Notes: generated by a model not told the origin, from the letters alone. Counted from the first letter of the stretch, positions 45,000 through 55,393 are shown. The stretch: 64,000 nt of DNA from Streptomyces brevispora (GCF_007829885.1 NZ_VIWW01000001.1:248001-312000), one strand, 5' to 3'. Program-made: numbers and translations.

Positions 45000-45455
45000 T
45001 CAGCCGCAGTTGCCGTACGGGCTGGTGTAAAGGATGTCGTGCGGGAGGCTGGCCCCGTACTCCTCGAAGTAGGCCCAGAACCTTACGCACTTGCCCGGCG
45101 CGTTCAGGTAGACGGGACCGGCGTAGTACTTGTAGTCGCCCTGGTCCTTCTTCATGCTGCCGCCCTCGGCCTGGATGCCCGCGCCCAGTCCGGTAGCCGT
45201 CCCGTAGACCCAGCCCATGTCGCTGTGCTTGACCGTGACAGCACAGTTGTTGCGCGACGAACTGTTGTACAGAAGGTACGCCGTGACCGAGGCCCCCCAG
45301 CCGATCGTCGCCTTGCGCTGAATGTAGTACCCCGAGCCGCAGGCGGACTGAGCCGCACCGTCCGGGGTGGCGGCCTGTGCCGTTCCCGTGCCCGTCACCA
45401 CCAGCCCGAAGACTGCGATGAATATCGCCATGAGGCGCCCGACCGACTTACGCAT
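45000..45455 (-). CDS. Secreted SapA-like (spore-associated protein A) protein
   Basis: The 151-residue protein has a clear signal peptide: basic MRKSVGR, hydrophobic core, AQA before ATPDG. The mature part has four cysteines (SACGSG, NNCAVT, GKCVRF, YGNCG), probably two disulfides. The pattern YLLYNSSSRNNCAVTVKH, YKYYAGPVYLNAPGKC resembles S. coelicolor SapA and its paralogues. GGGGAG precedes ATG 45455. It is inserted between aroE and aroC, interrupting the aro run. The role is unknown; a hypha- or spore-surface protein is inferred. Confidence 0.82.
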   Translation of the reverse strand: MRKSVGRLMAIFIAVFGLVVTGTGTAQAATPDGAAQSACGSGYYIQRKATIGWGASVTAYLLYNSSSRNNCAVTVKHSDMGWVYGTATGLGAGIQAEGGSMKKDQGDYKYYAGPVYLNAPGKCVRFWAYFEEYGASLPHDILYTSPYGNCG

Positions 45456-45563
45456 GGTTCTCCCCTCCCCGCGGCACACTGCTGCGCCGCATCTCGAAAG
45501 AAGAATCTAGGTGTGGACGATCATGAACAGCACACGTATTCCAGCCATCCGCAAAAGTGGCTG

Positions 45564-46412
45564 TTATGCGCCGGGCAGTCTGCCCCTCAACGCTTCCTCC
45601 CCGGCAGCACGCAGCGTGCCGACGCGGCAAGAGGCCAGACCCGTCATCTGCTCGACCTGGAGGACGGCCTGGTGCACCAGGAGATCGAGACCTCCGACGA
45701 CTGCGCCGCCGCTGTCCGCCCAGGCGGCTGCGAGTCGGGTGGGCCAGGGCTCGTACAGCACGTCGAAGAGTGTGCCGGGAGCCTTCGGTACCGATCCCGT
45801 CAGCACGTCCGTGGCCCCGGCCGGAGTGGTCGCGATGACCAGCGGGGCGTGCAGTGCCTGCTCGGCCTCCGCCCAGTCGGCGATGCGGACGTCGACGCCG
45901 AGCCGTTCGCCCCAGCCGCGCATCTCGTCACCGCGTCCCCGGCTCCGGACGTATGCCGTGACCGTTCCCGTGCAGATCTCGGAGAGGGCGGCGAGCGCGG
46001 AGGACGCGGTGGCTCCGGCGCCGAGGACGGCCGCGGACTCGGCCTTCTCCACACCGCGCTCACGCAGGGCGGCGACCATGCCCGGGATATCGGTGTTGTC
46101 GCCGAGCCGCCGGCCGTCCTCGGTGAGGACGACCGTGTTCACGGCCTCGACCGAGGCAGCGGTCCCACTGACGGAATCCAGCAGCGGAATGATCGCCCGC
46201 TTGAGCGGCATGGTCAGTGACAGCCCGGCCCACGTGCCGTCCAGCGCCTCGATGAAGCCGGGCAGTGCCTGCTCGTCGATCTCGAACCGGTCGTAGGACC
46301 AGTCGTCGAGGCCGAGTTCTGCATACGCGGCCCGGTGCAGGACCGGGGAGAGCGAGTGGGCGATGGGTGAGCCGAGGACGGCCGCACGGTGGCGCCGGTC
46401 AGTCGAGGGCAT
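45564..46412 (-). CDS. aroE: Shikimate dehydrogenase
   Basis: The 282-residue enzyme reduces dehydroshikimate with NADPH. AVLGSPIAHSLSPVLHRAAY is the substrate site; the lysine of LSLTMPLKRAI and Asp of GDNTDIPGM are catalytic; AVLGAGATASSALAAL binds the cofactor. The 5' end overlaps mltG by 14 nt. Confidence 0.95.
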   Translation of the reverse strand: MPSTDRRHRAAVLGSPIAHSLSPVLHRAAYAELGLDDWSYDRFEIDEQALPGFIEALDGTWAGLSLTMPLKRAIIPLLDSVSGTAASVEAVNTVVLTEDGRRLGDNTDIPGMVAALRERGVEKAESAAVLGAGATASSALAALSEICTGTVTAYVRSRGRGDEMRGWGERLGVDVRIADWAEAEQALHAPLVIATTPAGATDVLTGSVPKAPGTLFDVLYEPWPTRLAAAWADSGGAVVGGLDLLVHQAVLQVEQMTGLASCRVGTLRAAGEEALRGRLPGA

Positions 46413-48237
46413 CGAACTTTCCCTTGAGCTTCAGGAATTCGTCGTAGTTCTTGGCGAACTCGGTCTTGCTGTTGCCGTCGGTCGCCACGAAGTAGATCCA
46501 GCCGTCCGTGGTCGGATGCAGCACCGCCGCCAGGGCTTCTTCGCCGGGATTACCGATCGGCCCCGGAGTCAGCCCTGTCCGGGTGTACGTGTTGTACGGA
46601 TCGTGATTCTCCTTGATCTCCTTCACGGTGATCTTGATCTCGCTCTTGCCTCTGAGGTAGTTGTAGGACGAGTCGAACTGGAGGTATTGGTTGGTCTCGG
46701 TGTTCGTCGCCTTGAGACGGTTGTAAACGACCTCGGCCATCTTCCGGAAGTCTTCGTGGGTCTTGCCCTCGGCCTGGACCAGGCTCGCCGTGGTGAGCAG
46801 TTCCCAGGCATTGGCCAGATGGTGCTTCTTGGCGTTGGCCACGAGGTCGATCTTGTCGTACTCGGAGTTGGCGCGCTCGACCATCTTCTTGAGGACGGAC
46901 TCCGGCTTCATGCCCTTGGTGACGGGGTACGCGGCCGGATAGAGGAATCCCTCCAGGGGGTCCTTGACCTTGGCGTGCCCCTTCGCCCAGGGCGGCAGAC
47001 CGAGGTCGGCGGCATTGGCCTTGGCGATCCCCTTGGTCGTGCCCTCCTTGAGCCCCAGCCGCGTGTCGATCTTCGCGTAGATCACACCGTTGCGTGTGCC
47101 CTCCGGAATGATCAGAAGATTCTGGCTCTTCGGGTCGACCAGCATCTTCACGGCCTCGGCCGCCGACATCTTCTCGTGGAGGAGATACACGCCGGCCTGG
47201 ATGAGCTTGCCCTTGGAATTCTCGTTCTGCGCCGACACGAACGCGTCGACGCTCTTGACCACATCGTGCTGCTTCAGGATGTTGCCGATGTCGGATACGT
47301 ACGCGCCCTTGGGGATCTCGATCTCGACCGAACCCGAGCCGCTGCCGACGTAGTCCGGCGCATCGCCGAACTTGTCCTGGTAGAACGAGTAGCCGAAGTA
47401 GGCCGCTCCGCCGAGGCCGCCGACCAGGACGAGGGAGACGACCAGGCAGGCACAGCCGCTTCGGCTCTTCTTCTTGCCCTTGCCGCGACGCTCGCCGCCG
47501 CCCCTGCGGGATTCGCGCGGGTCGTCGTCGTACTCGTCGTCCTTGCCCTCGGCGTCGGCGTCGTCGGCGCCCGTGAAGAAGGGGTGGGTCTCCTCCGGCT
47601 GGACCTCCGGGTCCCAGTCGGGGTTCTGCGCCGGGGCCGGTTCGGGCACGGCCTCGCGGCGGCCCGGGGGCTGCGGCGGCGGGTAGGCATCAGGGGTGCC
47701 GTAGGAGTCGTCGGCGCCGTAACCGGCCGGCTGGCCGTACGGGTCGCCGGGCTGGCCCCCGTGCGGCATCGCAGCGGGCTGCTGTCCGGTGTCCCAGCCG
47801 CCGTCGTAGGGAGCCTGCCCGCCGTACGGGTCCTGCTGGGCGCCGTACGGCGGCTGCTGCTGGTACTGCGGCTGCTGGGCGTAAGGATCCTGCTGGTGCT
47901 GCTGGCCGGCGTACGGGTCCTGCTGCTGCGCGTACGGGTCCTGCGACTGACCGGCGTACGGGTCCTGCGACTGACCGGCATACGGATCCTGCGGCCGGCC
48001 CGCGTACGGGTCCTGCGGCTGCTGCTGCGCGTACGGATCCTGCGGCTGGTGCTGGGCGGCGTACGGGTCCTGCGGCTGCTGCTGAGCGGCGTACGGGTCC
48101 TGCGGGTAGGGCTGTTGCTGGCCGCCGTACTGGCTCTGGCCGTGGGCAGGCTGCTGGCCTCCCCATCCCTGGTCCCCGTACAAGGGATCCTCGGGATGCC
48201 ACGGTTCGGAGCCGGGGCCCCGGCCATACTCAGTCAT
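46399..48237 (-). CDS. mltG: Endolytic transglycosylase MltG/YceG with Gln-rich repeat N-terminus
   Basis: The 612-residue protein starts with about 250 cytosolic residues of low complexity, with many QDPYA/Q-rich repeats. A membrane helix (about 265-285, CACLVVSLVLVGGLGGAAYFG) comes next, then the extracellular YceG domain. The LysM-like start VEIEIPKGAYVSDIGNIL and catalytic Glu in ASLVQAEGKTHEDF are seen. It cleaves nascent glycan strands to set peptidoglycan length. The N-terminal extension is much longer than in E. coli MltG (340 aa). Confidence 0.9.
   Translation of the reverse strand: MTEYGRGPGSEPWHPEDPLYGDQGWGGQQPAHGQSQYGGQQQPYPQDPYAAQQQPQDPYAAQHQPQDPYAQQQPQDPYAGRPQDPYAGQSQDPYAGQSQDPYAQQQDPYAGQQHQQDPYAQQPQYQQQPPYGAQQDPYGGQAPYDGGWDTGQQPAAMPHGGQPGDPYGQPAGYGADDSYGTPDAYPPPQPPGRREAVPEPAPAQNPDWDPEVQPEETHPFFTGADDADAEGKDDEYDDDPRESRRGGGERRGKGKKKSRSGCACLVVSLVLVGGLGGAAYFGYSFYQDKFGDAPDYVGSGSGSVEIEIPKGAYVSDIGNILKQHDVVKSVDAFVSAQNENSKGKLIQAGVYLLHEKMSAAEAVKMLVDPKSQNLLIIPEGTRNGVIYAKIDTRLGLKEGTTKGIAKANAADLGLPPWAKGHAKVKDPLEGFLYPAAYPVTKGMKPESVLKKMVERANSEYDKIDLVANAKKHHLANAWELLTTASLVQAEGKTHEDFRKMAEVVYNRLKATNTETNQYLQFDSSYNYLRGKSEIKITVKEIKENHDPYNTYTRTGLTPGPIGNPGEEALAAVLHPTTDGWIYFVATDGNSKTEFAKNYDEFLKLKGKFDALD
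47820..48135 (-). repeat. QDPYA-type coding repeats in mltG
   Basis: About 10 short imperfect repeats of a unit like QQPQDPYAGQ are seen, encoded by GTACGGGTCCTGCGGCTGCTG-like variants on the plus strand. They make the cytosolic tail of MltG and are prone to slippage and length variation between strains. Confidence 0.85.
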
Positions 48238-48332
48238 CGATCCCCTTGAGCCGCGAGACGACGTTCCGTCTCTTTGCTGTGCGATGTTTATTCGAACACC
48301 GCCGCATCGCGCGGAACGTTACCGTATCGCGA

Positions 48333-48818
48333 TCAGACAACCACTTCGACGCCTTCGCCGGGAGGATTACCCGAAGCCCGTTCGGACTCCAGAGCGTTCT
48401 GAAGGATCACCACAGCGGCAGCCTGGTCGATGACGGATCGGCCTTTTTTGGACTTCACGCCCGATGCGCGCAGGCCTTGACTGGCCGTCACTGTGGTCAT
48501 CCTCTCGTCCACCAATCGCACCGGAATGGGTGCGACCGCGCGGGCGAACACATCGGCGAAGGCACGGACCTTGACCGCGGCCGGTCCCTCTCCACCGCCG
48601 AGGGACCTGGGCAGGCCGACGATGACCTCGATCGGCTCGTACTCCTCGACGATCTGCCCGAGCCGCCGGTGGGCGGCCGGGACATCGCGTCCCGGTACCG
48701 TCTCCACCGGCGTGGCGAGGATCCCGTCGGGGTCGCACGAGGCGACCCCGATACGGGCGTCCCCGACGTCGATCGCCAGTCGGCGACCGCGGCGCATCTG
48801 CGTCATGTCCGCCGTCAC
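48333..48818 (-). CDS. ruvX: YqgF/RuvX-family putative pre-16S rRNA nuclease
   Basis: The 161-residue RNase H-fold protein has the acidic sites [26 protein letters not shown] and [10 protein letters not shown]. The family is linked to 16S rRNA 5'-end maturation. It starts at a GTG overlapping the alaS stop (GTGA); an in-frame ATG lies 12 nt later. It forms the common alaS-ruvX-mltG-aroE group. Confidence 0.92.
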   Translation of the reverse strand: MTADMTQMRRGRRLAIDVGDARIGVASCDPDGILATPVETVPGRDVPAAHRRLGQIVEEYEPIEVIVGLPRSLGGGEGPAAVKVRAFADVFARAVAPIPVRLVDERMTTVTASQGLRASGVKSKKGRSVIDQAAAVVILQNALESERASGNPPGEGVEVVV

Positions 48819-51484
48819 GCCGTCTCGGCGACGAGGCGTTCGACGGCGGCGACGGCGTCGCCGACAGCGTCCGGGTTCGTGCCGCCGCCCTGGGCGACGT
48901 CCGGCTTGCCGCCGCCGCCACCGCCGAGGGTCTTGGCGGCGGTACGGACCAGGTCGCCGGCCTTGAGGCCGCGCTCACGGGCGGCCTCGTTGGTGGCGAT
49001 GACGGTCAGCGGCCGGCCGTTGGCCGTGGTGAACAGGGCCACGACGGCCGGGCGGCCGCCCTGGATGCGCCCGCGCACGTCGAGGACCAGCTTGCGCAGG
49101 TCGTCGGCCGAGGTGCCGTCCGGCACCTGACCGGTCACCAGGGCGACGCCCCGTACGTCCTTGGCGGAGTCGACCAGTCCGGCGGCGGCCTGAAGGACCT
49201 TCTCCGCGCGGAACTTCTCGATCTCCTTCTCGGCGTCCTTCAGCTTGCCGAGCATCCCGGCGATCTTCTCCGGGAGCTCCTCGGGGCGGCCCTTGACCAG
49301 CTCCTGGAGCTGGGCGACGACCGTGTGCTCCTTGGCGAGGAAGTGGTACGCGTCGACGCCGACGAGGGCCTCGATGCGGCGCACACCGGAGCCGATGGAC
49401 GACTCGCCGAGCAGCTTCACCAGGCCGAGCTGGGCGGTGTTGTGGACATGCGTGCCACCGCACAGCTCCTTGGAGAAGTCGCCGATGGTGACGACCCGGA
49501 CCCGCTCGCCGTACTTCTCGCCGAACTCGGCGATCGCACCCTGCTTCTTGGCCTCGTCGATGGACATGACCTCGGCCTGGACGTCCAGCTCGCGGGCCAG
49601 CACTTCGTTGATCTTCTGCTCGACGTCGGTGAGGACCGTGCCGGGAACGGCGGCGGGCGAGCCGAAGTCGAAGCGGAAGCGGCCCGGAGAGTTCTCCGAA
49701 CCGGCCTGGGCGGCCGTCGGGCCCAGGGCGTCGCGCAGCGCCTGGTGCGTGAGGTGGGTGGCGCTGTGCGCGCGGGCGATGGCCCGGCGGCGGGTGTTGT
49801 CGATGGAGGCCAGGACGCCGGCGCCGACCGTCACCTCGCCGACCTGGACCGAGCCCTTGTGCACCGAGACGCCCGGGACCGGCTGCTGGACGTCGCGCAC
49901 CTGGATGACGGCGCCGGTGTCGAGCCGGATGCGGCCCTGGTCGGCGAGCTGACCGCCGCCCTCGGCGTAGAACGGGGTGCGGTCCAGGACGACCTCGACC
50001 TCGTCGCCCTCGGAGGCGGCGGGCGAGGGCACACCGTCGACGAGGAGGCCGACGATCGTCGACTCGCCCTCGGTGGTGGTGTAGCCGGTGAACTCGGTGA
50101 GGCCGGAGTTGTCGGCGACCTCGCGGTAGGCGGACAGGTCGGCGTGACCGGTCTTCTTGGCCTTGGCGTCGGCCTTGGCCTTGTCCCGCTGCTCCTGCAT
50201 CAGGCGGCGGAAACCGTCCTCGTCCACGGACAGGCCCTGCTCGGCGGCCATCTCCAGCGTGAGGTCGATCGGGAAGCCCCAGGTGTCGTGGAGCAGGAAG
50301 GCCTTGTCGCCGGCGATGACCCGGCCGCCGGCGGCCTTGGTCTCGGTGACGGCGGTCTCGAGGATGTTCGTGCCGCCCTTGAGGGCCTTCAGGAAGGCGG
50401 CCTCCTCGGCGAGGGCGACGGTCTCGATGCGCTTGCGGTCGGTGATCAGCTCGGGGTACTGCATCCCCATGGTCTCGATCACGACACCGACCAGCTCGTT
50501 GACGACAGAACCGGTGGCGCCCATCAGCCGCATGTTGCGGATGGCCCGGCGCATGATGCGGCGCAGCACGTAGCCACGACCCTCGTTGCCGGGGGTGACG
50601 CCGTCGCCGATGAGCATGACGGAGGTACGGATGTGGTCGGCGACCACGCGCAGCGAGACGTCCGTGCCCTGGGCGGCGCCGTAGCGCACGCCGGTGAGCT
50701 CGGTGGCCTTGTCCATGACGACGCGCAGGGTGTCGGTCTCGTACATGTTCTGCACGCCCTGCAGGATCATCGCGAGGCGCTCGAGGCCGAGGCCGGTGTC
50801 GATGTTCTTGGAGGGCAGGTCGCCGAGGATGGGGAAGTCGTCCTTGCCGTCGCCGGCGCCGCGCTCGTACTGCATGAAGACCAGGTTCCAGATCTCCACG
50901 TACCGCTCGTCGTTGACGGCCGGGCCGCCCTCGACGCCGAACTCGGGGCCGCGGTCGTAGTTGATCTCGGAACAGGGGCCGCAGGGGCCGGGAACGCCCA
51001 TGGACCAGAAGTTGTCCTTCTTGCCCAGGCGCTGGATGCGCTCGGCCGGCACGCCGATCTTGTCGCGCCAGATCTGCTCGGCCTCGTCGTCGTCGAGGTA
51101 GACCGTGATCCACAGCCGCTCGGGGTCGAGGCCGAAGCCGCCGTCCGCCACGGAGCCGGTGAGCAGCTCCCAGGCGTACTCGATGGCGCCTTCCTTGAAG
51201 TAGTCGCCGAAGGAGAAGTTCCCGCACATCTGGAAGAAGGTGCCGTGCCGGGTGGTCTTGCCGACCTCTTCGATGTCCGGTGTACGGACGCACTTCTGCA
51301 CGCTGGTGACGCGCGGGGCGGGCGGCTTGACCTCGCCGAGGAAGTAGGGCTTGAAAGGCACCATGCCGGCCGGGACCAGCAGCAGAGTCGGGTCGTCCGC
51401 GATGAGCGACGCCGAAGGGACGACGGTGTGACCGCGCTCCTCGTAGAAGCTCAGCCAGCGGCGACGAATTTCAGCCGACTCCAT
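48815..51484 (-). CDS. alaS: Alanyl-tRNA synthetase
   Basis: The 889-residue enzyme has a class II catalytic core ([20 protein letters not shown]), an editing domain with [18 protein letters not shown] and [12 protein letters not shown], and the C-terminal C-Ala domain with [15 protein letters not shown]. It charges and proofreads tRNA-Ala. Its ATG overlaps the upstream stop by one base (TGATG). No T-box leader is possible because the upstream gene is coding. Confidence 0.98.
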   Translation of the reverse strand: MESAEIRRRWLSFYEERGHTVVPSASLIADDPTLLLVPAGMVPFKPYFLGEVKPPAPRVTSVQKCVRTPDIEEVGKTTRHGTFFQMCGNFSFGDYFKEGAIEYAWELLTGSVADGGFGLDPERLWITVYLDDDEAEQIWRDKIGVPAERIQRLGKKDNFWSMGVPGPCGPCSEINYDRGPEFGVEGGPAVNDERYVEIWNLVFMQYERGAGDGKDDFPILGDLPSKNIDTGLGLERLAMILQGVQNMYETDTLRVVMDKATELTGVRYGAAQGTDVSLRVVADHIRTSVMLIGDGVTPGNEGRGYVLRRIMRRAIRNMRLMGATGSVVNELVGVVIETMGMQYPELITDRKRIETVALAEEAAFLKALKGGTNILETAVTETKAAGGRVIAGDKAFLLHDTWGFPIDLTLEMAAEQGLSVDEDGFRRLMQEQRDKAKADAKAKKTGHADLSAYREVADNSGLTEFTGYTTTEGESTIVGLLVDGVPSPAASEGDEVEVVLDRTPFYAEGGGQLADQGRIRLDTGAVIQVRDVQQPVPGVSVHKGSVQVGEVTVGAGVLASIDNTRRRAIARAHSATHLTHQALRDALGPTAAQAGSENSPGRFRFDFGSPAAVPGTVLTDVEQKINEVLARELDVQAEVMSIDEAKKQGAIAEFGEKYGERVRVVTIGDFSKELCGGTHVHNTAQLGLVKLLGESSIGSGVRRIEALVGVDAYHFLAKEHTVVAQLQELVKGRPEELPEKIAGMLGKLKDAEKEIEKFRAEKVLQAAAGLVDSAKDVRGVALVTGQVPDGTSADDLRKLVLDVRGRIQGGRPAVVALFTTANGRPLTVIATNEAARERGLKAGDLVRTAAKTLGGGGGGKPDVAQGGGTNPDAVGDAVAAVERLVAETA

Positions 51485-51837
51485 CAGTGGTCCTCATTCC
51501 GGTTGTACGAGTTGTAGGGGAGCTTGCGGTATCCGGCGGGCGTCCTGCGCCCGTCGGACTCCGCCGCCTCGACGGCGAAGTGGCGCTGCACGGGGAGGTC
51601 GGGGTCGACCGGGGCTTCGAGCCCCAGCGCCTCGCCCAGTTCGACCTCGCGTCTGGCCATGCCCTCGCGGACGTCCAGGGCGAAGTCCTTGAGCTTGTGA
51701 CCGGCCACGACCGCCTTGTCGGCGGCCTGCGCCGCGAGGCTTTCGGGGGTCAGCTGCTTGATCTTCCGGTTGACCTTGGCGGTGGCCCAGACTCCGGCGG
51801 CTGCGCCGGCGGTGAACCAGAACGTACGGCGGAACAT
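51484..51837 (-). CDS. DUF6167-like small protein
   Basis: The 117-residue protein has one N-terminal hydrophobic segment ([20 protein letters not shown]) that can anchor it in the membrane, followed by a charged, helical tail ([20 protein letters not shown]). It is coupled to alaS and follows the DUF948 gene by 7 nt. This pairing is typical of Streptomyces, but function is unknown. Confidence 0.85.
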   Translation of the reverse strand: MFRRTFWFTAGAAAGVWATAKVNRKIKQLTPESLAAQAADKAVVAGHKLKDFALDVREGMARREVELGEALGLEAPVDPDLPVQRHFAVEAAESDGRRTPAGYRKLPYNSYNRNEDH

Positions 51838-51844
51838 CGCTGCG

Positions 51845-52300
51845 TCAATCCTTCGATCCGCGGGATTTTCTGCCGTCGCGCTTCCTGCCACGCGCGGACG
51901 GCACGGTCCGGCCGACGATCACCGATCGCCTGGAACGCGCTTCCGGTTCGGGGGCGGTCCTGCGGCCGATGGCCTGCCGGACCCCGTAGCCGAACGCCGC
52001 GACCTTGACCAGCGGGCCGCCGAAGGTCGAGGCGACGGTGGTGGAGAGCGCTGAGGCGTTGGAGGTGACCTCCTGGACGTCCGTCGCGATCGCGTCGACC
52101 TTGTCGAGCTGGGTCTGCGCGGAGCGTACGGTCGCGGAGGCGTCGGCGAGCAGCGGGACAGCCTGTTCGGTCACGTCCGCCACGAGTTTGGTGGTCGCCC
52201 TGAGTGTCTGGGCGAGCCTCACCAGCACGACGGCGAGGAACGAGACCAGGATCGCCCAGAAGACGGCCACCAGGATCCCGGCCACCTCGCCACCGGACAC
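51845..52300 (-). CDS. DUF948 membrane protein
   Basis: The 151-residue protein has an N-terminal membrane helix (about 7-30, GILVAVFWAILVSFLAVVLV), then a coiled-coil-like helix (TTKLVADVTEQAVPLLADAS) and a basic C-terminal tail. DUF948 proteins may be envelope or general stress proteins; function is not known. GTG 52300 is the start. It is the first gene of the minus-strand unit running to aroE. Confidence 0.85.
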   Translation of the reverse strand: MSGGEVAGILVAVFWAILVSFLAVVLVRLAQTLRATTKLVADVTEQAVPLLADASATVRSAQTQLDKVDAIATDVQEVTSNASALSTTVASTFGGPLVKVAAFGYGVRQAIGRRTAPEPEARSRRSVIVGRTVPSARGRKRDGRKSRGSKD

Positions 52301-52501
52301 AGTGCACCGCTCTCTCTGGCTTGTCGTCTGTCTCTGTCTTGTTCTCTGCTCGTTCGGCGTCGGCCTTCGTAGCGGCCGGTCACCGCCTCCGAGCCTATCG
52401 CGCCAAGGCTCACGCCCTGTACCGCATTACCGTTGGCCGTCGCCGGAGTTCCCCGGACAAGTTTGTACGGAGCGCTTTCGGGCCAGTACTCTGCGTGTTT
52501 C

Positions 52502-54742
52502 ATGCGACGCTCCCAGCGCCCCTCCCCCTCCTCCGGTGATCCGGATCCGCTGCCCTGCGCCCATGGCGGACCCGCCCACGGTCTCCCGGGCAATCTGCCG
52601 GCGGAACTGAACCGGTTCGTGGGACGCGAGGACGAGTTGGCCGATCTCGCCCGGCTGCTGGAGGAGTCCCGGCTCGTCACCGTCGTCGGGGTGGGCGGGG
52701 TCGGCAAGACCCGGCTGGTCAGCACAGCCGCGGCCCTGCTGGAGAAACGGTACTGCGACGGGGTCTGGCTGGTTGAACTGTCCGCCGTCCACGATCCGGA
52801 GCTGCTGGAGCACGCGCTCGTCGACGCGCTCGGCCTCACCGATCACACCAGCAGGCCGCCCCGCACGACACTCCTGGAGCACTGCGCCGAACGACGGCTG
52901 CTGCTGGTGATCGACGGCTTCGAACATCTCGTGGACGCCTGTGCGGAGTTGGTACGGGATCTACTGCGCCGGGCCCCGCGGCTGCGGGTGCTGGCGGCAG
53001 GCCGGCTGCCGCTGGAACTCGACGGCGAGGCGCTCTACCCGCTCGCGACGATGACCGACGAGGACGCGCTCCGGCTCTTCGCGGAGCGGGCCACGGCGGT
53101 GCAGCCGGATTTCCGGCTGACCGAGCGCACCCGGGGCGCGGCCCAGGAGCTCTGCCGGCGGCTGGACGGGATTCCGCTCGCGCTGGAGCTGGCGGCGGGG
53201 CGGCTGCGGGCCCTGTCGACCGATCAGGTGCTGGAGCGGCTGGACGACCGTTTCCGGCTGCTGACCGGCGGCAGCCGGAGTGCGCCGGCCCGCCATCAGA
53301 CGCTCCGTACGGCCATCGGCTGGAGCCATGAACTGTGCGCCCCGGAACAGCGGCTGCTGTGGTCGCGGCTCTCCGTCTTCGCCGGACAGTTCGATCTGGA
53401 GGCGGTCGAGTACATCTGCAGCGGCTCCGACCTGCCGGCCGAATCGGTGCTCGATGTGCTCTCCGGGCTGCTGGCGCAGTCCATCGTGCTGCGGGAGGAC
53501 TCCGCGGCGGGCACCCGCTACCGGATGCTGGACACGGTGCGCGAGTACGGCGCCGAGTGGCTGGCGGCCACGGGTGACACGGAACGCCTGCGCCGGCGTC
53601 ACCGCGACTGGTTCCTGGGGCTCGCGACCTGGTGCGAGCTGGACTGGTTCAGCCCGCGGCAGGGCGAGGTGGCGGCACGGGCGGAGAGCGAACTGCCCAA
53701 TCTGCGGCGGGCCATGGAGTGTTCGCTGGAGCGCCCGGAGGAGGCGCATCTCGCCCAGTACCTGGCGGGCACGCTCTGGTTCCTGTGGATCGGCTGCGGG
53801 CGGCTCTCGGAGGGCCGGCGCTGGCTGGACCATGTGCTGGAGGAGGAGACCCCGTACGACTCCTCACGGCTGAAGGCGCTGTGGGTGCTCGGCTACGTCG
53901 CGGTGCTGCAGGGAGACCCGGTGGCTGCGATCTCGGCACTGACGGAGTGCCGGGAGGAGGCGGATCTGGTGGGTGACGCCACGGCGTCGGCGTACGCGGT
54001 GCACCGCACCGGCTGCCTGGCACTCGTCACGGACGACATGACACGCGCGCAGGAACTGCTGCACGACGCGCTCGGCCGTTACCGGGAACTCGGTGAGCTG
54101 AACAGCAATGTGCTGATGGCTCAGGTCGAGCTGGCGATGGCGGTCGGGTTCCGGGGCGAGCTGGACCGCGCGGTCACGATCTGCGAAGAGGTCCGGGACA
54201 TCTGCGAGGACCACGGGGAGCGATGGGCCCTCAGTTACGCGTTGTTCGTGCTCGCGTTCGCCGCACTGCAGCGGGGCCGTCCGGCCCGGGCCCGGGAACT
54301 CCTCGGGGAGTCGCTGTCCATCAGCCATGCCTTCCACGACCTGCTCGGCACGGTGCTCTCGCTGGAACTGCTCGCGCTCGTCACGGTGGTCGAGGGCGAT
54401 GCGGCCGAGGCGGCGCTGCTGCAGGGGGCCGCCGAACAGATCTGGCCATCGGTGGGACTGCCGCTGTTCGGTTCGGCGCACTACGGGGCGCCGCGGGCCC
54501 GGTGCGAGGCGCTGGCCCGTCATGAGCTGGGCGAGGAGCGGTACGCGTCACAGCGGCGGGCCGGCGGCGAGCTGGGCGCCGACGCGGTGGTGGCAAGGGC
54601 TCTGGCGGGCCGGCCCGGGAAGCAGCGGGAGGACGCGGATTCCGGCGGACCGGAGGCACCGGGTCCGCAGCCCGAGGCCGGGAAGACGCGAAAGCCCGCC
54701 GCCTCCCCGGCTTCGGGAAGGGGCGGGCCTGAGCGCTGGTGA
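52502..54742 (+). CDS. Large NB-ARC/TPR ATPase regulator without HTH
   Basis: The 746-residue protein begins with FVGREDELADLARLLEESRL and Walker A VVGVGGVGKTRLV; a Walker B-like LLLVIDGFEHLVD and IPLALELAAGRLRAL follow, as in AfsR/LuxR-type (LAL) STAND ATPases. The second half (about 380-690) is TPR-like helical repeats. No N-terminal SARP or C-terminal LuxR DNA-binding domain is present. It may regulate through a partner. ATG 52502 (MRRSQRPSPS) is the likely start; target unknown. Confidence 0.85.
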   Translation: MRRSQRPSPSSGDPDPLPCAHGGPAHGLPGNLPAELNRFVGREDELADLARLLEESRLVTVVGVGGVGKTRLVSTAAALLEKRYCDGVWLVELSAVHDPELLEHALVDALGLTDHTSRPPRTTLLEHCAERRLLLVIDGFEHLVDACAELVRDLLRRAPRLRVLAAGRLPLELDGEALYPLATMTDEDALRLFAERATAVQPDFRLTERTRGAAQELCRRLDGIPLALELAAGRLRALSTDQVLERLDDRFRLLTGGSRSAPARHQTLRTAIGWSHELCAPEQRLLWSRLSVFAGQFDLEAVEYICSGSDLPAESVLDVLSGLLAQSIVLREDSAAGTRYRMLDTVREYGAEWLAATGDTERLRRRHRDWFLGLATWCELDWFSPRQGEVAARAESELPNLRRAMECSLERPEEAHLAQYLAGTLWFLWIGCGRLSEGRRWLDHVLEEETPYDSSRLKALWVLGYVAVLQGDPVAAISALTECREEADLVGDATASAYAVHRTGCLALVTDDMTRAQELLHDALGRYRELGELNSNVLMAQVELAMAVGFRGELDRAVTICEEVRDICEDHGERWALSYALFVLAFAALQRGRPARARELLGESLSISHAFHDLLGTVLSLELLALVTVVEGDAAEAALLQGAAEQIWPSVGLPLFGSAHYGAPRARCEALARHELGEERYASQRRAGGELGADAVVARALAGRPGKQREDADSGGPEAPGPQPEAGKTRKPAASPASGRGGPERW
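54694..54728. terminator. Terminator between NB-ARC gene and rpsD (inside the gene's 3' end)
   Basis: GCCCGCC (54694-54700) pairs with GGCGGGC (54722-54728). Since the rpsD stop is at 54761, the hairpin serves the minus strand and overlaps the convergent ATPase gene. Confidence 0.6.
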
Positions 54743-54760
54743 AGAGCGGCTACGCCTGGA

Positions 54761-55375
54761 TCAGCGAGCGTAGTACTCGACGACGAGCTGCTCGTCGCAG
54801 ATCACGGGGATTTCCTTGCGGTTCGGGTCCCGGTCAAGGCGGAAGGCCAGGGCCTTCAGGTTCACCTGCAGGTAGCGCGGGGTCTCACCGTCGGTGTCGT
54901 AACCACCCTCGCGGGCAACCTGGAAGGGGTACTTGTCGCGGCTGCGCTCGCGGACCATCACGATGTTGTCGGGACGGACACGGAAGGACGGCTTGTCGAC
55001 CTTGTGGCCGTCGACCTCGATGTGGCCGTGGACGACCATCTGGCGGGCCTGGTAGATCGTCTTGGCGATGCCCGAACGCAGAACCAGCGCGTCGAGACGG
55101 CGCTCGAGCTCGACGACGAGCGCCTCGCCCGTCTTGCCCTCGGCCTTCTTGGCACGGTCGTAGGCACGCGCCATCTGGCGCTCGCTGATGTCGTACTGGG
55201 CGCGCAGACGCTGCTTCTCCAGCAGACGGACCTTGTAGTCCGAGTTCTGCTTGCGGCCGCGGCCGTGCTCGCCCGGCGGGTAGGGGCGGGCCTCGAAGTA
55301 CTTGACAGCCTTCGGCGTCAGCGCAATGCCGAGCGCGCGGCTCTTCTTGACCTTGGGACGCGACTGATTAGGCAC
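54761..55375 (-). CDS. rpsD: Ribosomal protein S4 (zinc-free type)
   Basis: The 204-residue protein nucleates 30S assembly. The N-terminal region ([40 protein letters not shown]) has no four-cysteine zinc site, so it is the Cys-minus S4 form. The S4 RNA-binding domain begins with [23 protein letters not shown] 55375 ([11 protein letters not shown]) with GGAG 4 nt upstream is chosen; the frame is open upstream but not conserved. Its promoter must lie within or beyond a 51-bp divergent spacer. Confidence 0.96.
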   Translation of the reverse strand: MPNQSRPKVKKSRALGIALTPKAVKYFEARPYPPGEHGRGRKQNSDYKVRLLEKQRLRAQYDISERQMARAYDRAKKAEGKTGEALVVELERRLDALVLRSGIAKTIYQARQMVVHGHIEVDGHKVDKPSFRVRPDNIVMVRERSRDKYPFQVAREGGYDTDGETPRYLQVNLKALAFRLDRDPNRKEIPVICDEQLVVEYYAR

Positions 55376-55393
55376 GTTCTCCAGACCTCCGTT

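Noticed and set aside
47820..48135. CRISPR-like array
   Set aside because: The repeats are short, in-frame coding units without spacers of uniform length and without cas genes.
53280..54773. Alternative frames inside the NB-ARC gene
   Set aside because: They are shadows without domains; the main frame has Walker A and TPR features throughout.
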